A DNA stretch of 64,000 nucleotides from Opeltia flavorubescens (Eukaryota > Ascomycota > Lecanoromycetes > Teloschistales > Teloschistaceae). The stretch covers positions 1,178,001 to 1,242,000 of the forward strand of contig KE546976.1 of NCBI GenBank assembly GCA_000442125.1. The letters run 5' to 3'. Shown piece by piece: positions 22,092-34,500 of the stretch; the stretch's first letter is position 1; the number at the start of each line of letters is the position of its first letter. The translations under genes and the position numbers were made by a program. The notes under the pieces were generated by a model. That model ran no database searches, was not told where the DNA came from, and saw only the letters and a list, made by a program, of their open reading frames with translations.

Positions 22092-24114
22092 TCACGATCG
22101 TCCGATGACTGGTCGAAAGCACAACGACGGAGAATTGGCGTTTGAGCATGTCGAAGCTGAGACGGCGGGGGCGTGTATTGATTGCACCCGACATGAGCTG
22201 CTCCGCAGTGAACCATGTGGCTCGAGCGACATTGAATGTGCACCTGCGAAAGAATGATAGAGCTCCAACACACTAGAAGCCTGTCAGATATACAAATTCG
22301 TGCGGAGTTTGGGTTGCGACTTACTTCCATGAAGTATCCGTCTTCTACGGTCTCCTCATGTAGCTGACACACCAGAGCGTTGATGGCGAGAACAATTTCG
22401 TCACACGAAAGGCCTTTGGTCGAGCCTGTTGCTAGGTCGTTAAACTTCTCATTTTGGACGTCGTGTGCGACTCGTGTTTGCTCGGTAATAGTTGATTTGA
22501 TAAGTCGGAATCGTCCTCGTTAATCGGGTAGTTGCACATAGAGCTTCTTAGCAAACCGACCAAGGAACGCCGGATCAATCGTGTCGGGCAGATTTGTTGT
22601 ACCAATCATCATGACTGCATGACCTATTCCTTTTAGCCAGGCTGGTATGGTATTTCAACAGAATAAGAATCTTTCAACTGCGACCATTGACTGAGGAACT
22701 GTGATTTGGTCATTGTCACGCTATTTGTATCCGAATCGCCGCGATACTTGAGAATGCTATCGATTTCATCGATGAATATAACACAAGGGGCCATTCTTTT
22801 GGCCGTGACAAACAATTCCTCTACTGCCCTGTATTGTTGTAAGCATATGCAAGATGTTGATGGCAGCACGTACTTTTCCGTCTCCCCTTGCCATTTCGAA
22901 AACATTTTCGCCGGTGATGCCTCCAAAACATTGCAACCGCACTTGCGTATCATACTATGTATGAGTATAGCCTTCCCAAAGCCCGGTGGTCCATATAGCA
23001 ACATCCCATTCGCAAGCATCCATAAGCATCCAGGCTTGGTCAATGGGACCAGCATAGCCTTCTCCAGTTGACCTTTGATGCCACCTACATCACTGAGATC
23101 GGACCATTGTGGTATATTGCTATCCGTTCGTAATTGCTGCTGCAATATCACCTCCGGAGCCTGTTGCGGAGCGGGTCGTTGCAGTAAAGGGTGTTGCAGT
23201 AGAAGGTGTTGCGGTAGAGATTGTTGCCGTAGGAAATGTCGTACGTGGATCAAAGCTCTTGATACTCTCCGTAACTACTTCAGTGATTGTTTCACTTTGC
23301 AGAGGTTGATCGGTGGCGCATACGTCTGATGTTTCCGTCGTCGAATCTGATTTGAGAGTAGAGGCCGACTGCAGGAACCACTGTGCATGATTTAGGATAA
23401 TTTGTTCAAGGGCGATGCCATGACACCTTTCTGTCTTGTGTTAGTAGACATCAACCTGTGCAACAAGAGCTGTATACCCGTAAGATAACAACGCATCAAG
23501 TAATCCAAAAGCTTTTTGTACGCCTCTGTTGCTAGTCCATGGTTTTTTGTAGATGCTGCTTCTGTTGTAATGTAGTGGTATGTGACCGTTGCTCGAAGCG
23601 TTTCTTGTATAGTTGAACTTTTGAAGTTATCAGCTTGAATTTCATCCATCAGGCGGATATACGAACGTTCGATGACTCGTTCCAGGTCCGCATGAAAGCG
23701 GGTAATCAATGATATCGCGAGCCCATTTGGTGTTGAGAAATTTTATCTGTATTAATTAGCCATTGCAAGTTGCGTGGAGCAATTAGTATAGATACATTGA
23801 CCCATTTATCATATCTATCTTCTACGATCTGATCTTTTCGAACGGAGCTGTTTTCGGTAAAAGTTGCGAAGAGATCGGCCATCTGACGACTCTCTGGTAA
23901 TTGAACGATCGAGGCAGACAAATTTTGGGCAGTGAGGTCCTTGATGGTAAAGCCCAGCTCGAATTTCGCTGGATATTGGATAGGACTAGGGGCTTTAGAT
24001 TTCATTAGCTATCGTCGGAGAAGCTTACCTCGATGACTGTGTACTCTTAACGAAGCGTTGTGATTTTCGTCGTCCATTTTGAACCTCATCTGAAAAGCGT
24101 TTTGATGAAGCCAT
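22092..24114 (-). pseudogene. Decayed AAA ATPase (Vps4/katanin/spastin-type)
   Basis: Minus strand, ATG at 24114, intron 23986-24028, end at 22092. The AAA core is unmistakable: 'WSDLSDVGGIKGQLEKA', Walker A 'YGPPGFGKA', 'SKWQGETEK', Walker B 'CVIFIDEIDSIL', and the second region of homology 'VMMIGTTNLPDTIDPAFLGR'. A clean 45-nt intron (22829-22873) and another at 22281-22324 (gtaagt donor) are preserved. Damage is extensive: a one-base shift near 23709, another between about 23110 and 23250, an intron near 22640-22670 whose donor appears lost (GATTCT where GT is expected), and a TAA at 22518-22520. The P-loop Thr is replaced by Ala (GKA for GKT). Family members remodel ESCRT or microtubule assemblies. 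This copy is probably non-functional. Confidence 0.75.
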
Positions 24115-25143
24115 TGAGAGGAAAACAAAGAGAATTAGCTGTGGCAATCGATAATCTGAGGAAGACTTGACAACGACTGGACGACTGGACTAAATTACCG
24201 AGACGGAAGGCTTAGGAGATTGCGAGGCGGAGAACGATATTAACACAGAGTCCCTGATATGTCTACGTCATTTTGATTTTCTGCTACAACGGTCCATACA
24301 AAGCCGACAACTTCTTGACTGATTTCTCTCTTTGAAAATTCTCACCTCGTTGAAGAGTAGTCTAGTAGAGTCTTGGGAAATAAAATATAGTGTATTGCAA
24401 TGATCTCCCTCGTTATATTGATCAACGTGATAACCTGTAAACTATGCTATCAGACAGTGCTCTACGTTGGGGGAAACAATTCTTGAAGGGTATCCAGGGA
24501 ATTTGCCACACATGATGATAGGAGATTCAGAACTTGAATAAGCAGAGCCTGATCATATTGAGAAGGAAGTGTACGAGTCAATGAGCGGTCCAATTGCCAA
24601 CACGATTCGAATGCTTTACTTGAAGAACTGAATGCTAAAAAGAGCACCCCAGCGGATTTGAACTCAAATGCTGATCCCGAGCAGATATCCAAAAAGAAAA
24701 TTGATCTTTGTAGGAGTTGCACCCGCAGCCTACCACAGCCGAAGCTGCTTCAGTGCCGTTTTGCACGGCAACAAAGAGTATAGATGTTAGCAACAGGCTT
24801 GTAATGTGACATCAAGTATTCGATTATCCCTCGTAGAAGCATCTATTTGGTTTCATCGAATACGATCAAGATAGTATTATCGTGTCCTTGATTGGTTCCG
24901 TTCCAGATTATTCAATCTACTGGCATGCAATTATTGTTGCAGAGACGAATAGCAGACTTTATACCGCCTGCTCGATACAATTTACCCTGGCTTCTCCTTA
25001 CAAGATGACTCCTGTTCGCATGCGTGGTTTAGCTGCTGAAATATAATAGAATGGACAATGCATATCGATTTGCAACATCGAACGTGTCTAGCTAGCTACG
25101 ATTGGTACTAGACCAATGAAATGTTTGTGTTGTTGAGAGTAGC
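24115..25143. other. No gene; contains a diverged dispersed repeat
   Basis: The stretch about 24700-24830 ('gttgcacccgcagcctaccacagccgaagc ... gccgttttgcacggcaac') is similar to about 35060-35170 ('agctgcacctacaaccgattatagccgaaac ... gccgttctgcacgacaac'). The differences are largely C/T and G/A. Other frames here contain several stops. Probably a decayed mobile or duplicated sequence. Confidence 0.45.
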
Positions 25144-25731
25144 TCAACTATCTGACTTCTGCGCATCTTTGTTGAAGTATTTCGCACAGCCCTCTATAAC
25201 CTTCCTATGTTCCTCCTTGACTCCCTCCAGCATCGCTCGGGCTCTTGCACCGCGTTCAACATCAGACTTTCCCAGCTGAATGACCTGCCACATCCCACGC
25301 GCCATGCCTAGGATAATCTCGTGTTGCTCGCGAAAACCTTGCTCAAGAGCGTTTGCTTTTTCCTCCAGAGCCATTGCTTTTGTACGCCACGACGTCTGAT
25401 CTTCATCCGCATTCAACTGGTCTTGTACCTGCGTCACATCGGAGGAGTTGGCGTCATTGAGTAGAGGCATCTGTGCACCGAGTGAGACTCAAGAAAGGAC
25501 GAGGGGCGGGAAGGTTTTGCTTGCCTTCGAATTATTCTCAATCTCACGAATTGGGAGTTGCTTCACATCTTGCAACCCTTCGATAAGTTTTGTACTGAAC
25601 TCTGATTGGTCCGGTTGAGGACCTGCACTCATTTCTTTGAGAGAATATAAGGTTATTATTTCTATCGAACAGCTTTCTAGCCAGTGTGTTCTGTACTGAG
25701 AAGTGCGCTCACCTTGATTCTTTTCCGACAT
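25144..25731 (-). CDS. Family A small coiled-coil protein, 151 aa, three exons, unknown function
   Basis: Exons 25731-25713, 25634-25525 and 25470-25144 (minus) join in frame. Intron 1 is 25635-25712 (gtgagc ... tcaaag). Intron 2 is 25471-25524 and has a GC donor (gcaagc ... gcacag), a GC-AG intron. The product starts MSEKNQE. It has a Gln/Asp/Glu-rich middle, and a C-terminal helical region 'ALEEKANALEQGFREQHEII' with 'GMARGMWQVIQ'. The block 'ALEQGFREQHEIILG' matches 'AMERTLNHHDEIIAL' in the 332-aa protein at 43.1 kb and 'YERSFDHHDELLGL' at 36.9 kb. There is no signal peptide. This is one of the few apparently intact small family A genes. Confidence 0.6.
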
Positions 25732-26385
25732 CTCGTGCTGTCGAAGCTTAGGCAATGGCTCGGTTTGCAGATGATGATGATACAGAACTGTTCTTGAACG
25801 ATAACTGTAGGTTTATAGTGAAAGAAGGAGCAATTGTGAAACAATGTCAAGTGTGAGTAATTGTTGTCATGTGATAAATGGTGATCTTTTGGTTGGACTA
25901 ATGAAATGATGTCACGAATGAAGTGAATGAACTGTAATGTCAAACCATTCAATAATGGCTAATCATAAATGAAGGTTATTGAGACGAAAAGTCCTGGAAT
26001 GATCATCTGAAGTTAAGGCAACTGCAATGACTATATTTGAATATTCATCTACTAAACTATATATCTTGAACACGTCGCCTAAAACGTTAATCAATCTCAT
26101 CAATCACCGTCGGTTTATCAGGTTGGAGTTATTGAGCAAGCGTAACTTGGTTTTTCAGGTGGCTAAACTGATAATCGAGGTATCGATTAATGGTAATCTG
26201 TCGCTGCTTATACAAAAAGGCAGAGTCAAGTGGATATTATCTTATTAATGAGACGTACAGTCAAGTATATAGCTCGGTCTACCATTTCAAGTCAAGAGAA
26301 CAGAAAAAGAATGTAAATAATAATATAACTTTCCTAACAAATCAAACCTAACAGGTGTATCTAATAACTGTATCGACTGCTCTTT
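25732..26385. other. No gene; AT-rich flank
   Basis: AT-rich sequence with the promoter side of the 25.1-kb gene and the left flank of the inverted-repeat element. The plus frame 26027-26248 has no recognisable content. Part of it ('gctaaactgataatcgaggtatcgattaa', about 26162) resembles 34195-34235, so it is another small dispersed repeat. Confidence 0.4.
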
Positions 26386-27750
26386 ATTATTTCCGCTAAG
26401 ATCGAGCACTATAGTAGTAAGGGCGCTAGCTAGTTACAATCTTGCTCAACGCCAATTTTCGATAGGAATATTTCTATTTAGGGCTTAGATTGACGATCAC
26501 TCTACCGCCCGGGTATATCACGGCCCGCTCTAGGAGCAAGAGGAGGGACAACAACAAAGCGAAGGATCTAGGTATAATAACCCCTGGGGAGGCAGCTAAG
26601 TTATAGGCTCGTCGAAAAAGAAGGCACCGAAAGGAAAAGGCAGTATAGAACTCAAACCCCGAGCAATCACATAAGGTACGAAAGAGGGCATTGAAGAAAG
26701 AATTGAAGAAGAAGAAGAAGCAGTCATTAAAGATATAGATGTACCCACACACGTAGAAAAATGCCACCTGCTCTTGCTCTTCTTTGATGCCGTATCTACC
26801 TATCTAGACTCCCAATCTGACCAGTCTCCCGAGCTCAAGCCTTCCAAAGCTTGGCCCGTTTTGCATCCTTAGAACCGCCATCCTGATCCTGCCACATCCT
26901 CTTCCTCCCGTCCATGGCACGTACTAATACCAGCGGCTCATCAACACCAATGCTCCGCCCGTCGCTTGATACTGTCAAAATGATTGGATTTTATTCCCGA
27001 CTGAGGATAGGTAGGCCGATATCACGGAGCTTATAACATGATGATCCCGGCTCATTCAGCATTATCTTGTCGTTGTTGTCATAGTCTGGTTTTGACGCAT
27101 CGTTTCCGCGTGTAATTAGGCTGCCGAGTTCTAACCTAGCGTATTGTGTACCGACTTCTTTCGCCGTACGATATACATACAAGCTTCCTAGATTGCCATT
27201 AGCTTACAAACACCAATCAAGAATGGATAAGACTTCCTGCTTTAATTCTTCTTCTGAATTGCTGTGCCAGCGTTGAATTTAGCGGGACGCGATACTGAAC
27301 CGTCGATATCAAGCAGAATTCTATACCCGGATCATTTTATATACATGTGGCTATCCGGTCTTTTCGTGGTACTACTGTATCGGACTCGGAGTCATCAGAG
27401 CACAGTGCTTAACCGGTACAATTAGGCTTGTATATACAAGTAGTACCATGTACTTACGGGTTCTTAACTGCTCTTGTTCGGGCAAGTATTATAGCACAAC
27501 TAATCTCACGTAGCCATCTATGGTAACGTATTAAAGACGTTCGACTGACAGTATTTGACATTCTGAGGCTGAACCATTAGTCTCCTCTGAAGCGGGCCGT
27601 GATACTGTTGTATACCCGGGCCGTCGCGTACCCGAGTGATCGTCACTCTAAGCCCGATATAGAAGACCCTTATCGAAAATTGGCTTTGAGCAAAATTGTA
27701 ACTAGCTAGCGCCCCTACTACTATAGTACGCGATCTTAAGCGTAAATAGA
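26386..27750. mobile_element. 1.36-kb element with long terminal inverted repeats
   Basis: The left arm, about 26386-26530, is the reverse complement of about 27592-27750. Landmarks on the left are 'taagatcgagcactatag', 'gcgctagctagttacaat', 'gccaattttcgata', 'gggcttaga' and 'tgacgatcactc', ending in 'cacggcccgct'. Reading inward from the right gives the same words with scattered substitutions and a few indels. The arms enclose about 1.06 kb with no intact transposase. The interior (from about 26520) instead resembles the 20.5-21.3 kb segment and carries a stop-riddled Lys/Arg-rich relic ('EAAKL', TAG, 'ARRKRRHRKE'). This is the structure of a non-autonomous or foldback TIR element that holds a copied segment. 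Outer bases read TATTT; a TA target duplication is possible but unproven. Confidence 0.7.
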
Positions 27751-29552
27751 CTACTGCCCTTTATGCAAGCAACAGCCAGAGTGTAGCAGTCATCAAATTT
27801 GTACCCTACCACAGCTGACGCTGTCCCCTATAACCCCCATGCCTCAACAGCTACTCATTTCCACTCACAAAATGCTTGATTGTCTCTAGCTATCGTAATG
27901 CCTCCTTGCATTGAGCGTTCTTAATAATTGAGTCCAAATTAAAATCCTAGTTATTACCTGGTCTTATTGCGTCTAAAAATCTTCGTCCGGTACGTAATAG
28001 CTGCCATTATTATTATACCCGCTGAATTTCTTCCATTTCTATTATAGGAGGACGACCGCCGAGTGCCGCTCGTATCTCGTTCTACTCCTTTAACGCTAAG
28101 CGACAAGTATCGCAAGCAAGTCTCAGTGTTGGCATTTGTCCGTTTCGACCAAGGATGTCACGTGTACCTGGCGTATCTCAAAGCTATGGACATATCAGTA
28201 TCAAACGCTGTTGAATAGATATACTACTTATATATATTATTCGCCTTGTACTTTTATCGGTTACTTTACTCCATTGATCCTTCTTGCTTCTAGTCTGTTC
28301 TACGTTGTATTTCATTACTGCGTCTCGGAAAATTGTTTGGAGACCAAGGAACAAAAGCCCCAGGAATCGATTATTGAATACCTTAATCCGTTTACGCTGA
28401 TCTATAGTCGCTACGATTAGTGTGCAATCCTTTCTCTAAACGCTGGACAGAACGCGGAGTAACTGCACGCCACATGCAGATTTATACCTTTCAATCCGAC
28501 CTTTATTTCGTATACCCAATTGACGACTTTGTATGCGTTCAGCAATTCGTCGTTGTACCTTATATTAGAAAAACTAGTAAATGCTTTACCAATTCCTGCC
28601 ATGGCTTCAGTCGGTAAAGTGAGGCAAGATCTCTATTCATCGGTCTATGCTATATGAATTTCAGCCTCCGTTGTTAAGTCTGATCGGGTTAGTAGCGTCG
28701 TTCACATTTGATCTCCTTATATCTCAAACCAAGACCTTCGTATACTCTCTACATCTCTGGTATTACCACTGCGCTTATTCCTTGACCTTTAAAGTTGCTC
28801 CTGTATCTATTAAATCTACACCGGCATCTATAATAGCCTACCTGTTAGAACCAGCTCCCCTGTATCCTACAGCTTCCTCGGTACATCACTTGATGCCCTC
28901 GTCTTTCTCAGTATACACCTCATTGCCTCCCGTTATTTCGGTAGAAGATTTGTCACCTTCAGACTTTTAAGCACAAGACCCACTTCCTCAAGCTTTCTTG
29001 GTACAAACCCCTTTGCCGCCAAATGAATATACGATGTCAGGCAGTAAGTATTCTTGTCGAGATTAATGAAATCCTTTTCTGATCTAATATTAATTCTCCA
29101 AAGCAAATTGGACACCGGAGGGATAAATCACTCTAATATAGAAATCACTTCCGGTACGGTCAAAGGTGCTGCAAAGGCTACATCAACTGCTTAATATAAT
29201 AGACAGAGTTAGGGAGGTACAACTTGATTCGGCGTGTACCAACTCTAAGCTCTCCGTGTTTATACAAGACGTGCAAGAATATCCTCGCTGCTTTAAGACG
29301 TTGGTTCGGTATTCCAGGCCGTATAAGAAGAAGATTGCAAAGAATATGGCGCTTTAATATTTCCACTTTTTATTATCTCTAAAGCTACGATACTGACTAA
29401 ATCAGGACTGGTTTATACGCATGAAGATTATTATCGAGTATCTCTGCTAGAACATTGGCAACAGTACAACCGTCAACTTCCGCCAGGTATACTGCAATGA
29501 TCTGAGCTGCATAAAATCTTGACAACTTCGCGACTGCACCAATGATATTGCA
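27751..29552. other. No convincing gene; AT-rich
   Basis: AT-rich with short frames (28136-28420, 28647-28970) lacking recognisable domains. 'ccctaccacagctgacgctgt' near 27801 recalls the dispersed repeat at 24.7 and 35.1 kb. Confidence 0.4.
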
Positions 29553-29894
29553 GTGACTTGCCGACTTCATCCTACCAGCCTCGATGTCGATCCTGAAGAA
29601 GACGGCGAAGTTTTTATCGGTACATCCATTAGGCTACAAGTCGACAGGATACAAAACGTATTCCAGCGAGAGCCAGTCAATTACATACCATTTAGGGCTG
29701 AAAGAGAGATTCCATCGAAGGTAAGGGACATTCGAGTAACCAAAGGACGGGTTAGAGCAGTGATTGTGGTGGAGTACAAAAACCTTGCTACGATTTTTCA
29801 GTGGGTACAAAATAGCATCCGCGATATACTTATTATCAAGGTACCTGTCCCCTCTAACGTTGGCGGTCTTCAATCCTTTGGTTATACTGATTGA
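29553..29894 (+). pseudogene. Open-frame relic without ATG, unknown
   Basis: A 114-codon plus frame opens with GTG and reads like coding sequence: 'TSLDVDPEEDGEVFIGTSIR', 'VTKGRVRAVIVVEYKNLATI', 'VQNSIRDILIIKVPVPSNVG'. There is no in-frame ATG near the start, so it is either an internal exon or a decayed gene. No domain recognised. It is the first of several plus-strand coding-like frames between 29.5 and 31.6 kb. Confidence 0.35.
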
Positions 29895-30098
29895 CAATGT
29901 CTAGGCTCAAGGCTATCCTACTTGGGCGACAAGAGAGTTCTTTTGTACTCTCTAGCATGCTATTAGGGCTCATACCCAGTTTATATCTTTCAGCGACCAC
30001 CATTACCATGAAATCCATATTTTCCTTCTATTGAAGTACGGTTATATAAGAAGCGCGTGCGCTACGGATATTATAGTCTATCCTACCTTGTATTAGGG

Positions 30099-30423
30099 TA
30101 GGCCAACGCAAAAAGAACTACTCGATCATCACCGGGTACATGTTTTCGGCTCGTGGAAAACAAACTTTGCCCAGGCTAACGTCAAGCTGAATGCTGCAAT
30201 AGTACAAAAACGGGCCGAGGAGGAATGGGGCCAGGTGGAGGCAAATCTGCAAAAAACATTCAAAGACCCTAGTCTACCAAAAGAAACGAATTGGTACAAA
30301 ATATATTTCCATCGATCAGGACTACTGGATCAGGAGCCAGTGTTGCTAAATGAAATGGAAAAAATGAACAGAACTGAAGCAGTACGTAAACCCGTCCCCT
30401 TGATCGAACCAGAGATAAGCTGA
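30099..30423 (+). pseudogene. Open-frame relic, charged helical protein fragment
   Basis: From the TAG just before 30099 to the TGA at 30421 the frame is uninterrupted. It reads 'DHHRVHVFGSWKTNFAQANV', 'IVQKRAEEEWGQVEANLQKT', 'WYKIYFHRSGLLDQEPVLLN'. The only ATG that would keep most of it is at 30235. The composition looks coding and the family is not recognised. It probably belongs with the neighbouring plus-strand relics. Confidence 0.35.
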
Positions 30424-31289
30424 CGTATCTTTAGAAGTTCTCCCTTGCAAATTCATCAACAAGGTACAACGGTGGAATGGAAGATTTTTGGTATCGAAAG
30501 TTAATGCCTTGACCAACGTTATCACAGAGAAGCGTGTCAACCCGGTAGAGCTCAGGTCGCAGGGTGCATTGGCATTTGACGCTGCGAATAGCAGCAGTAT
30601 GGTCTATTCCACACCGGTACATACCAGTAATGATAGTCAGGTACTCGATTCTCAAAAGGCCAATGAACGAACCTCAGAAGTTGTTGCGGATCATGGACTC
30701 TAAGCAGGCCAGGTACAAAACTTGTGTATGCCACGAGAAATCGTTGTCCTAGAGGCGGAGCTTGGTACCCGGAATCGTTTCTTTGCTGGATCCTGGGGGT
30801 GTGTATTGTGGCCCAATGGCTTCGGTCGAAGATACGACGGGATTTTGCTGGTCAAGTATCAATCAAGTTTACTTGCGTACGTGGATGAAACGGAAATCTT
30901 AGTAGAAGGTCTCTTATGTTCGATGCGATGTCATGGATGAAATCAAGGTCAATGTATATCCGGGCTTTGCGAGTGCTGGAATTAGAAGTCAGTAGCTGCA
31001 ATTAAACATGATCTAGCCCCGTCCACGTGAAATCGCGGATCATTTAGGCATGTGGAACATTAGGCATGTCCATTCGTCTGGGTATATCACTCAAAGCTAG
31101 CGCCGACTACGCCCTGTTTCGGCAGCCCTTGTTCTTGTTCCCAAAGAGCGCATTTCAAACACAAAATCTATTCAACGTAACTCTATGGTGCGCCTCATAT
31201 CGCTACACATTCGCCAACCACTTGAGCTGAGGTTTCTAGCTTCCCTAAAATGCTAGAAGCAGTTCTAATGGTATAATCTAGATTTGCCA
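30424..31289. other. No gene assigned
   Basis: Only overlapping short frames (30488-30703, 30564-30752, 30722-30940) in competing phases. It may be decayed continuation of the 30.1-kb relic. Confidence 0.3.
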
Positions 31290-31553
31290 CCTCAGCCTTT
31301 GTTGTCTACAATACAGGCGGGCGTCATTATTATACCATTGCTATTGCCAGCTATGAAGAAACGTGGAGTCATATACCGGCATATGTAGAGATCAGCTGTG
31401 ACCATTCAGTAGATGATACAATGGATTCCGTACCAGTCACGAATAACTTCCTCGACAGCGAAGGCAAGGTAACGACAACGTGGAACAGGGACTTCGACGT
31501 CCACAATAATCTGAGTGGCGGACATGGTACAAATGTTCAGCATAACACGTAGG
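31290..31553 (+). pseudogene. Open frame lacking an initiator ATG, unknown
   Basis: An 88-codon plus-strand frame ends at TAG 31551 and has no stop after about 31290. It reads 'FVVYNTGGRHYYTIAIASYE', 'WSHIPAYVEISCDHSVDDTM', 'NFLDSEGKVTTTWNRDFDVH'. The amino-acid composition is that of a real protein. An exon of a decayed gene is the best guess. No family recognised. Confidence 0.3.
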
Positions 31554-34500
31554 ATCAACAACAACAAATATATTCCAAGTCTCTGGAGTGTAATGAAAGC
31601 CTTCTCCCAGCTGTAGACACCACCGCCAGTACCCTTAGTCAGCGATCGATTCGATCACCATTCCCGTGATACTCCCAGAATGCGCTGAAATCGTCATTGT
31701 CTTCCGTCCGCAAATTTTCGCTTTCGTCTGAGGGGAAATTCGTCCAGGTATGAGTGAATCTTCTCACGCTTTGCTAAATATTACCAAACAAGAACTTACA
31801 ACTCTGCCTGAGGCTCAGTGGTGGGCATAGATGTATCCGGTACACTCTTCGCGAGGGCCATTGCGTCCTCCATAAAATCTGACTGGATGTCTCTCAAACT
31901 GTCGATCACTCGTAGACCTCTTCTTTCTCCGCTAAGAGCTCCGGCTACTTTTTGTCGTATCGGGATCAACAAAACCTAGATCACTGGAATCTTAATCGTT
32001 GAGCCTAGCAGCGCCTGCGGTGCCCTTCTGGGCTGACTGACCTTCATCGTACCAACGTGATTACTCTAGAAGCTCTTCTGGCGTCATCTATTCATCTGCA
32101 GCTTTCCCCGACGAAATAATTTTGGGTTTTCGTGAGGATGTAGAAATAGAAAGTCGAAAAGATGGTGAAGGAAAAACCATTACATCCTAAGCTGAGAAGA
32201 AAGACTACATAATTTGCCAGCGATGATTATAATTTGTGGAGAAATGATGAAAATAGATCTATCTGGATTTTTCTCTTTCGAAGAAGAAACAATGAGTCAA
32301 ATATTAAAAGATAAGCAGTTTTATTATAAGCATATTTACATTTATAGCCAAAAGTGTCTCCTTTCCCTAGACCGTACGAGCTCATTTGCTATAGGCAATA
32401 TATAGCCGCAGCTTCTGGCTTCAATATCAGCTATATATTGGAAGATTGCTCCGTCTCTGCTTTCTCCGCGCATAAATTAGTTATTGCCCGGGCTACATTG
32501 GACCATATAGCTGGTACTGTAACGATATATTTTCAGGTCGTCGATGATAGAATAGGAACATGATTTGAGTGCCTTTTGAAAAGTGCAGCAAAGTACCGAT
32601 GTTAGGCTGTAGATAATCCGTTACCAAGGTCTTTGGGATTCGATTATAATTGGCAAATGCTGCCTTTGGATCTGGGAAGTCGGTTATATAACTGAGATAC
32701 ATCGTGGTTGAATAAGATTCAAGGTTTAGCTTGAACCATTGGAATCCTTTCGACTCAGAATTGTAGTATTGTTTAAAATATTGAAGCCTTGTAGATTTCT
32801 CATTAGATTTTTGAACAAATTTTGTAGTTCGAACTGGTAAACGATGAATATTCCACGTGAAAATATTTTCACGGCTGTGATCTTTATCATCGCAACGTTT
32901 AGAGTCAAAATATAGGATTTGAAACGCTTCAGTAGGATCTTATAAACTATTGGGAAAATACTTGCTTAGTCCTCAAGGATATGGCCCTAATCTCTGCTCA
33001 TAGCTTTCGTGTATCTTTTGTCGGATACCGAAACTGCGTCCTTTAGCTTGCAATGTTGTGATTTGAGCTATATTATCGGTACCAATCGGCCAAGTGTTCT
33101 ACGAGTACAGTCTAGACGATTTAAACCTTTCATTTAGATATTCGAATAACAAGAGAATCGGTATCGGTATAAAATCGCCATTGCCTTGCCTTGCGGGTCT
33201 GATATAATCTTTTTGGCTAATTGGGTCATTGTCTTGCACGTTTGCCTTGAATTTGCCAAACTCAAGCGGAGTATTCTCTAATAGAGTGGTCGTAGAGCTG
33301 CTTCAAAAAGCGAAGAAAACCGATGGAGTTTTTAGTCCATTAAGGGAAGCTTCGATTAAACCTTCAAGCCGTATCACACAAAAACTTCCGAAAGTTTACC
33401 GCTATGAAACTTATTCTTTTGATATTCGACCTTGAAATCATTGCTCTCAATTTTCAACAGGCCATACTTTGCTGGTAGACGCTTGGGCTTGAGCGTCTGC
33501 TCCTCGTCCTTTTCGAGATTGATTGCGTTCAGCGGCCCACCGTATGGTTGACTGCAAGAAATTTTGTCTTTTTTCCTTTTCGAGATTGGTTGCGTTTAGT
33601 GGTCTTCTATGTGATTGACTGCCAGATAGTTCATCCTCTTCGAATTTGATCCTCTTTTCCGGCGATCGCTGACTGTTTGGCGATTGCTTCCAAAGACATG
33701 AGATCTTCACTCATTGTATGGCATTGTACATGAAACATTTAGATAAAAAAAATTGACAATGAATAAGCTTGGGGAGAGTAGAGAAACATTGAGGATAACC
33801 AGACACGAGTATAGAAGAGTGGAAAGCTTAGATACAATGGGTTGAAACCTTAATCTTTCTCTTCCCTAGGCTTTTTTGGCTTGACCCCTTTCGTACCCTT
33901 GCTATTGGGTGACCTATCAGAGAATGTGATGATTTGGCTATTGCAATTGATTATAATAGAAAGCTGATTTGATTGACTATCTGGTGCTCTTTTAGCGTCT
34001 CGGCCTTATTAGATGGCACGAAAAGCTCGTCCGAACGTTCAGACTCATCGAGAGTTGCGGCGTGGCGTTTGAAGTACTTTTTCATTGTTTGGCCGTCGTG
34101 GATGACGTGGACTCTGGAGAGCGCCAACAGGCAGAGTCAGGTAGGTTACACAATCGATGCATCAGGCTGCAATCACTGAACAAGCGAATTTGGTTCGAAA
34201 GGCAAATATGATAACTATCGAGGTATCGATTAACTGTCAACTGTTACCGCTACTGCAGGTAAGCGTTATATATTGTATTCTGGTATTGAAAGCAACATGC
34301 AAGTCCGCCAACTTGGAGATTCTACCAATAATTTTGCCATAACTTGCTCCTTCCACCCGACCGTTATTGGTGACCGCGTTCTGCAACCTGCTCGCGCCAT
34401 CCCTCACAGGCGCAACGCGTCATATCTCTGAGCCAATGCATCGTCCCTCTTTCAACCCATATTTCCATTGATCTTGTACCGTCTATGATGCCTGAAAAGT

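Noticed and set aside
24462-24722. Minus-strand 86-codon frame near 24.6 kb
   Set aside because: It lies in a decayed dispersed repeat, and the other strand carries an equally coding-like but stop-broken frame.
26474-26767. Minus-strand 97-codon frame in the TIR element as a gene
   Set aside because: It overlaps the inverted-repeat arm and a poly-Lys stretch read backwards (poly-Phe), with no homologue in the related copy at 20.5 kb.
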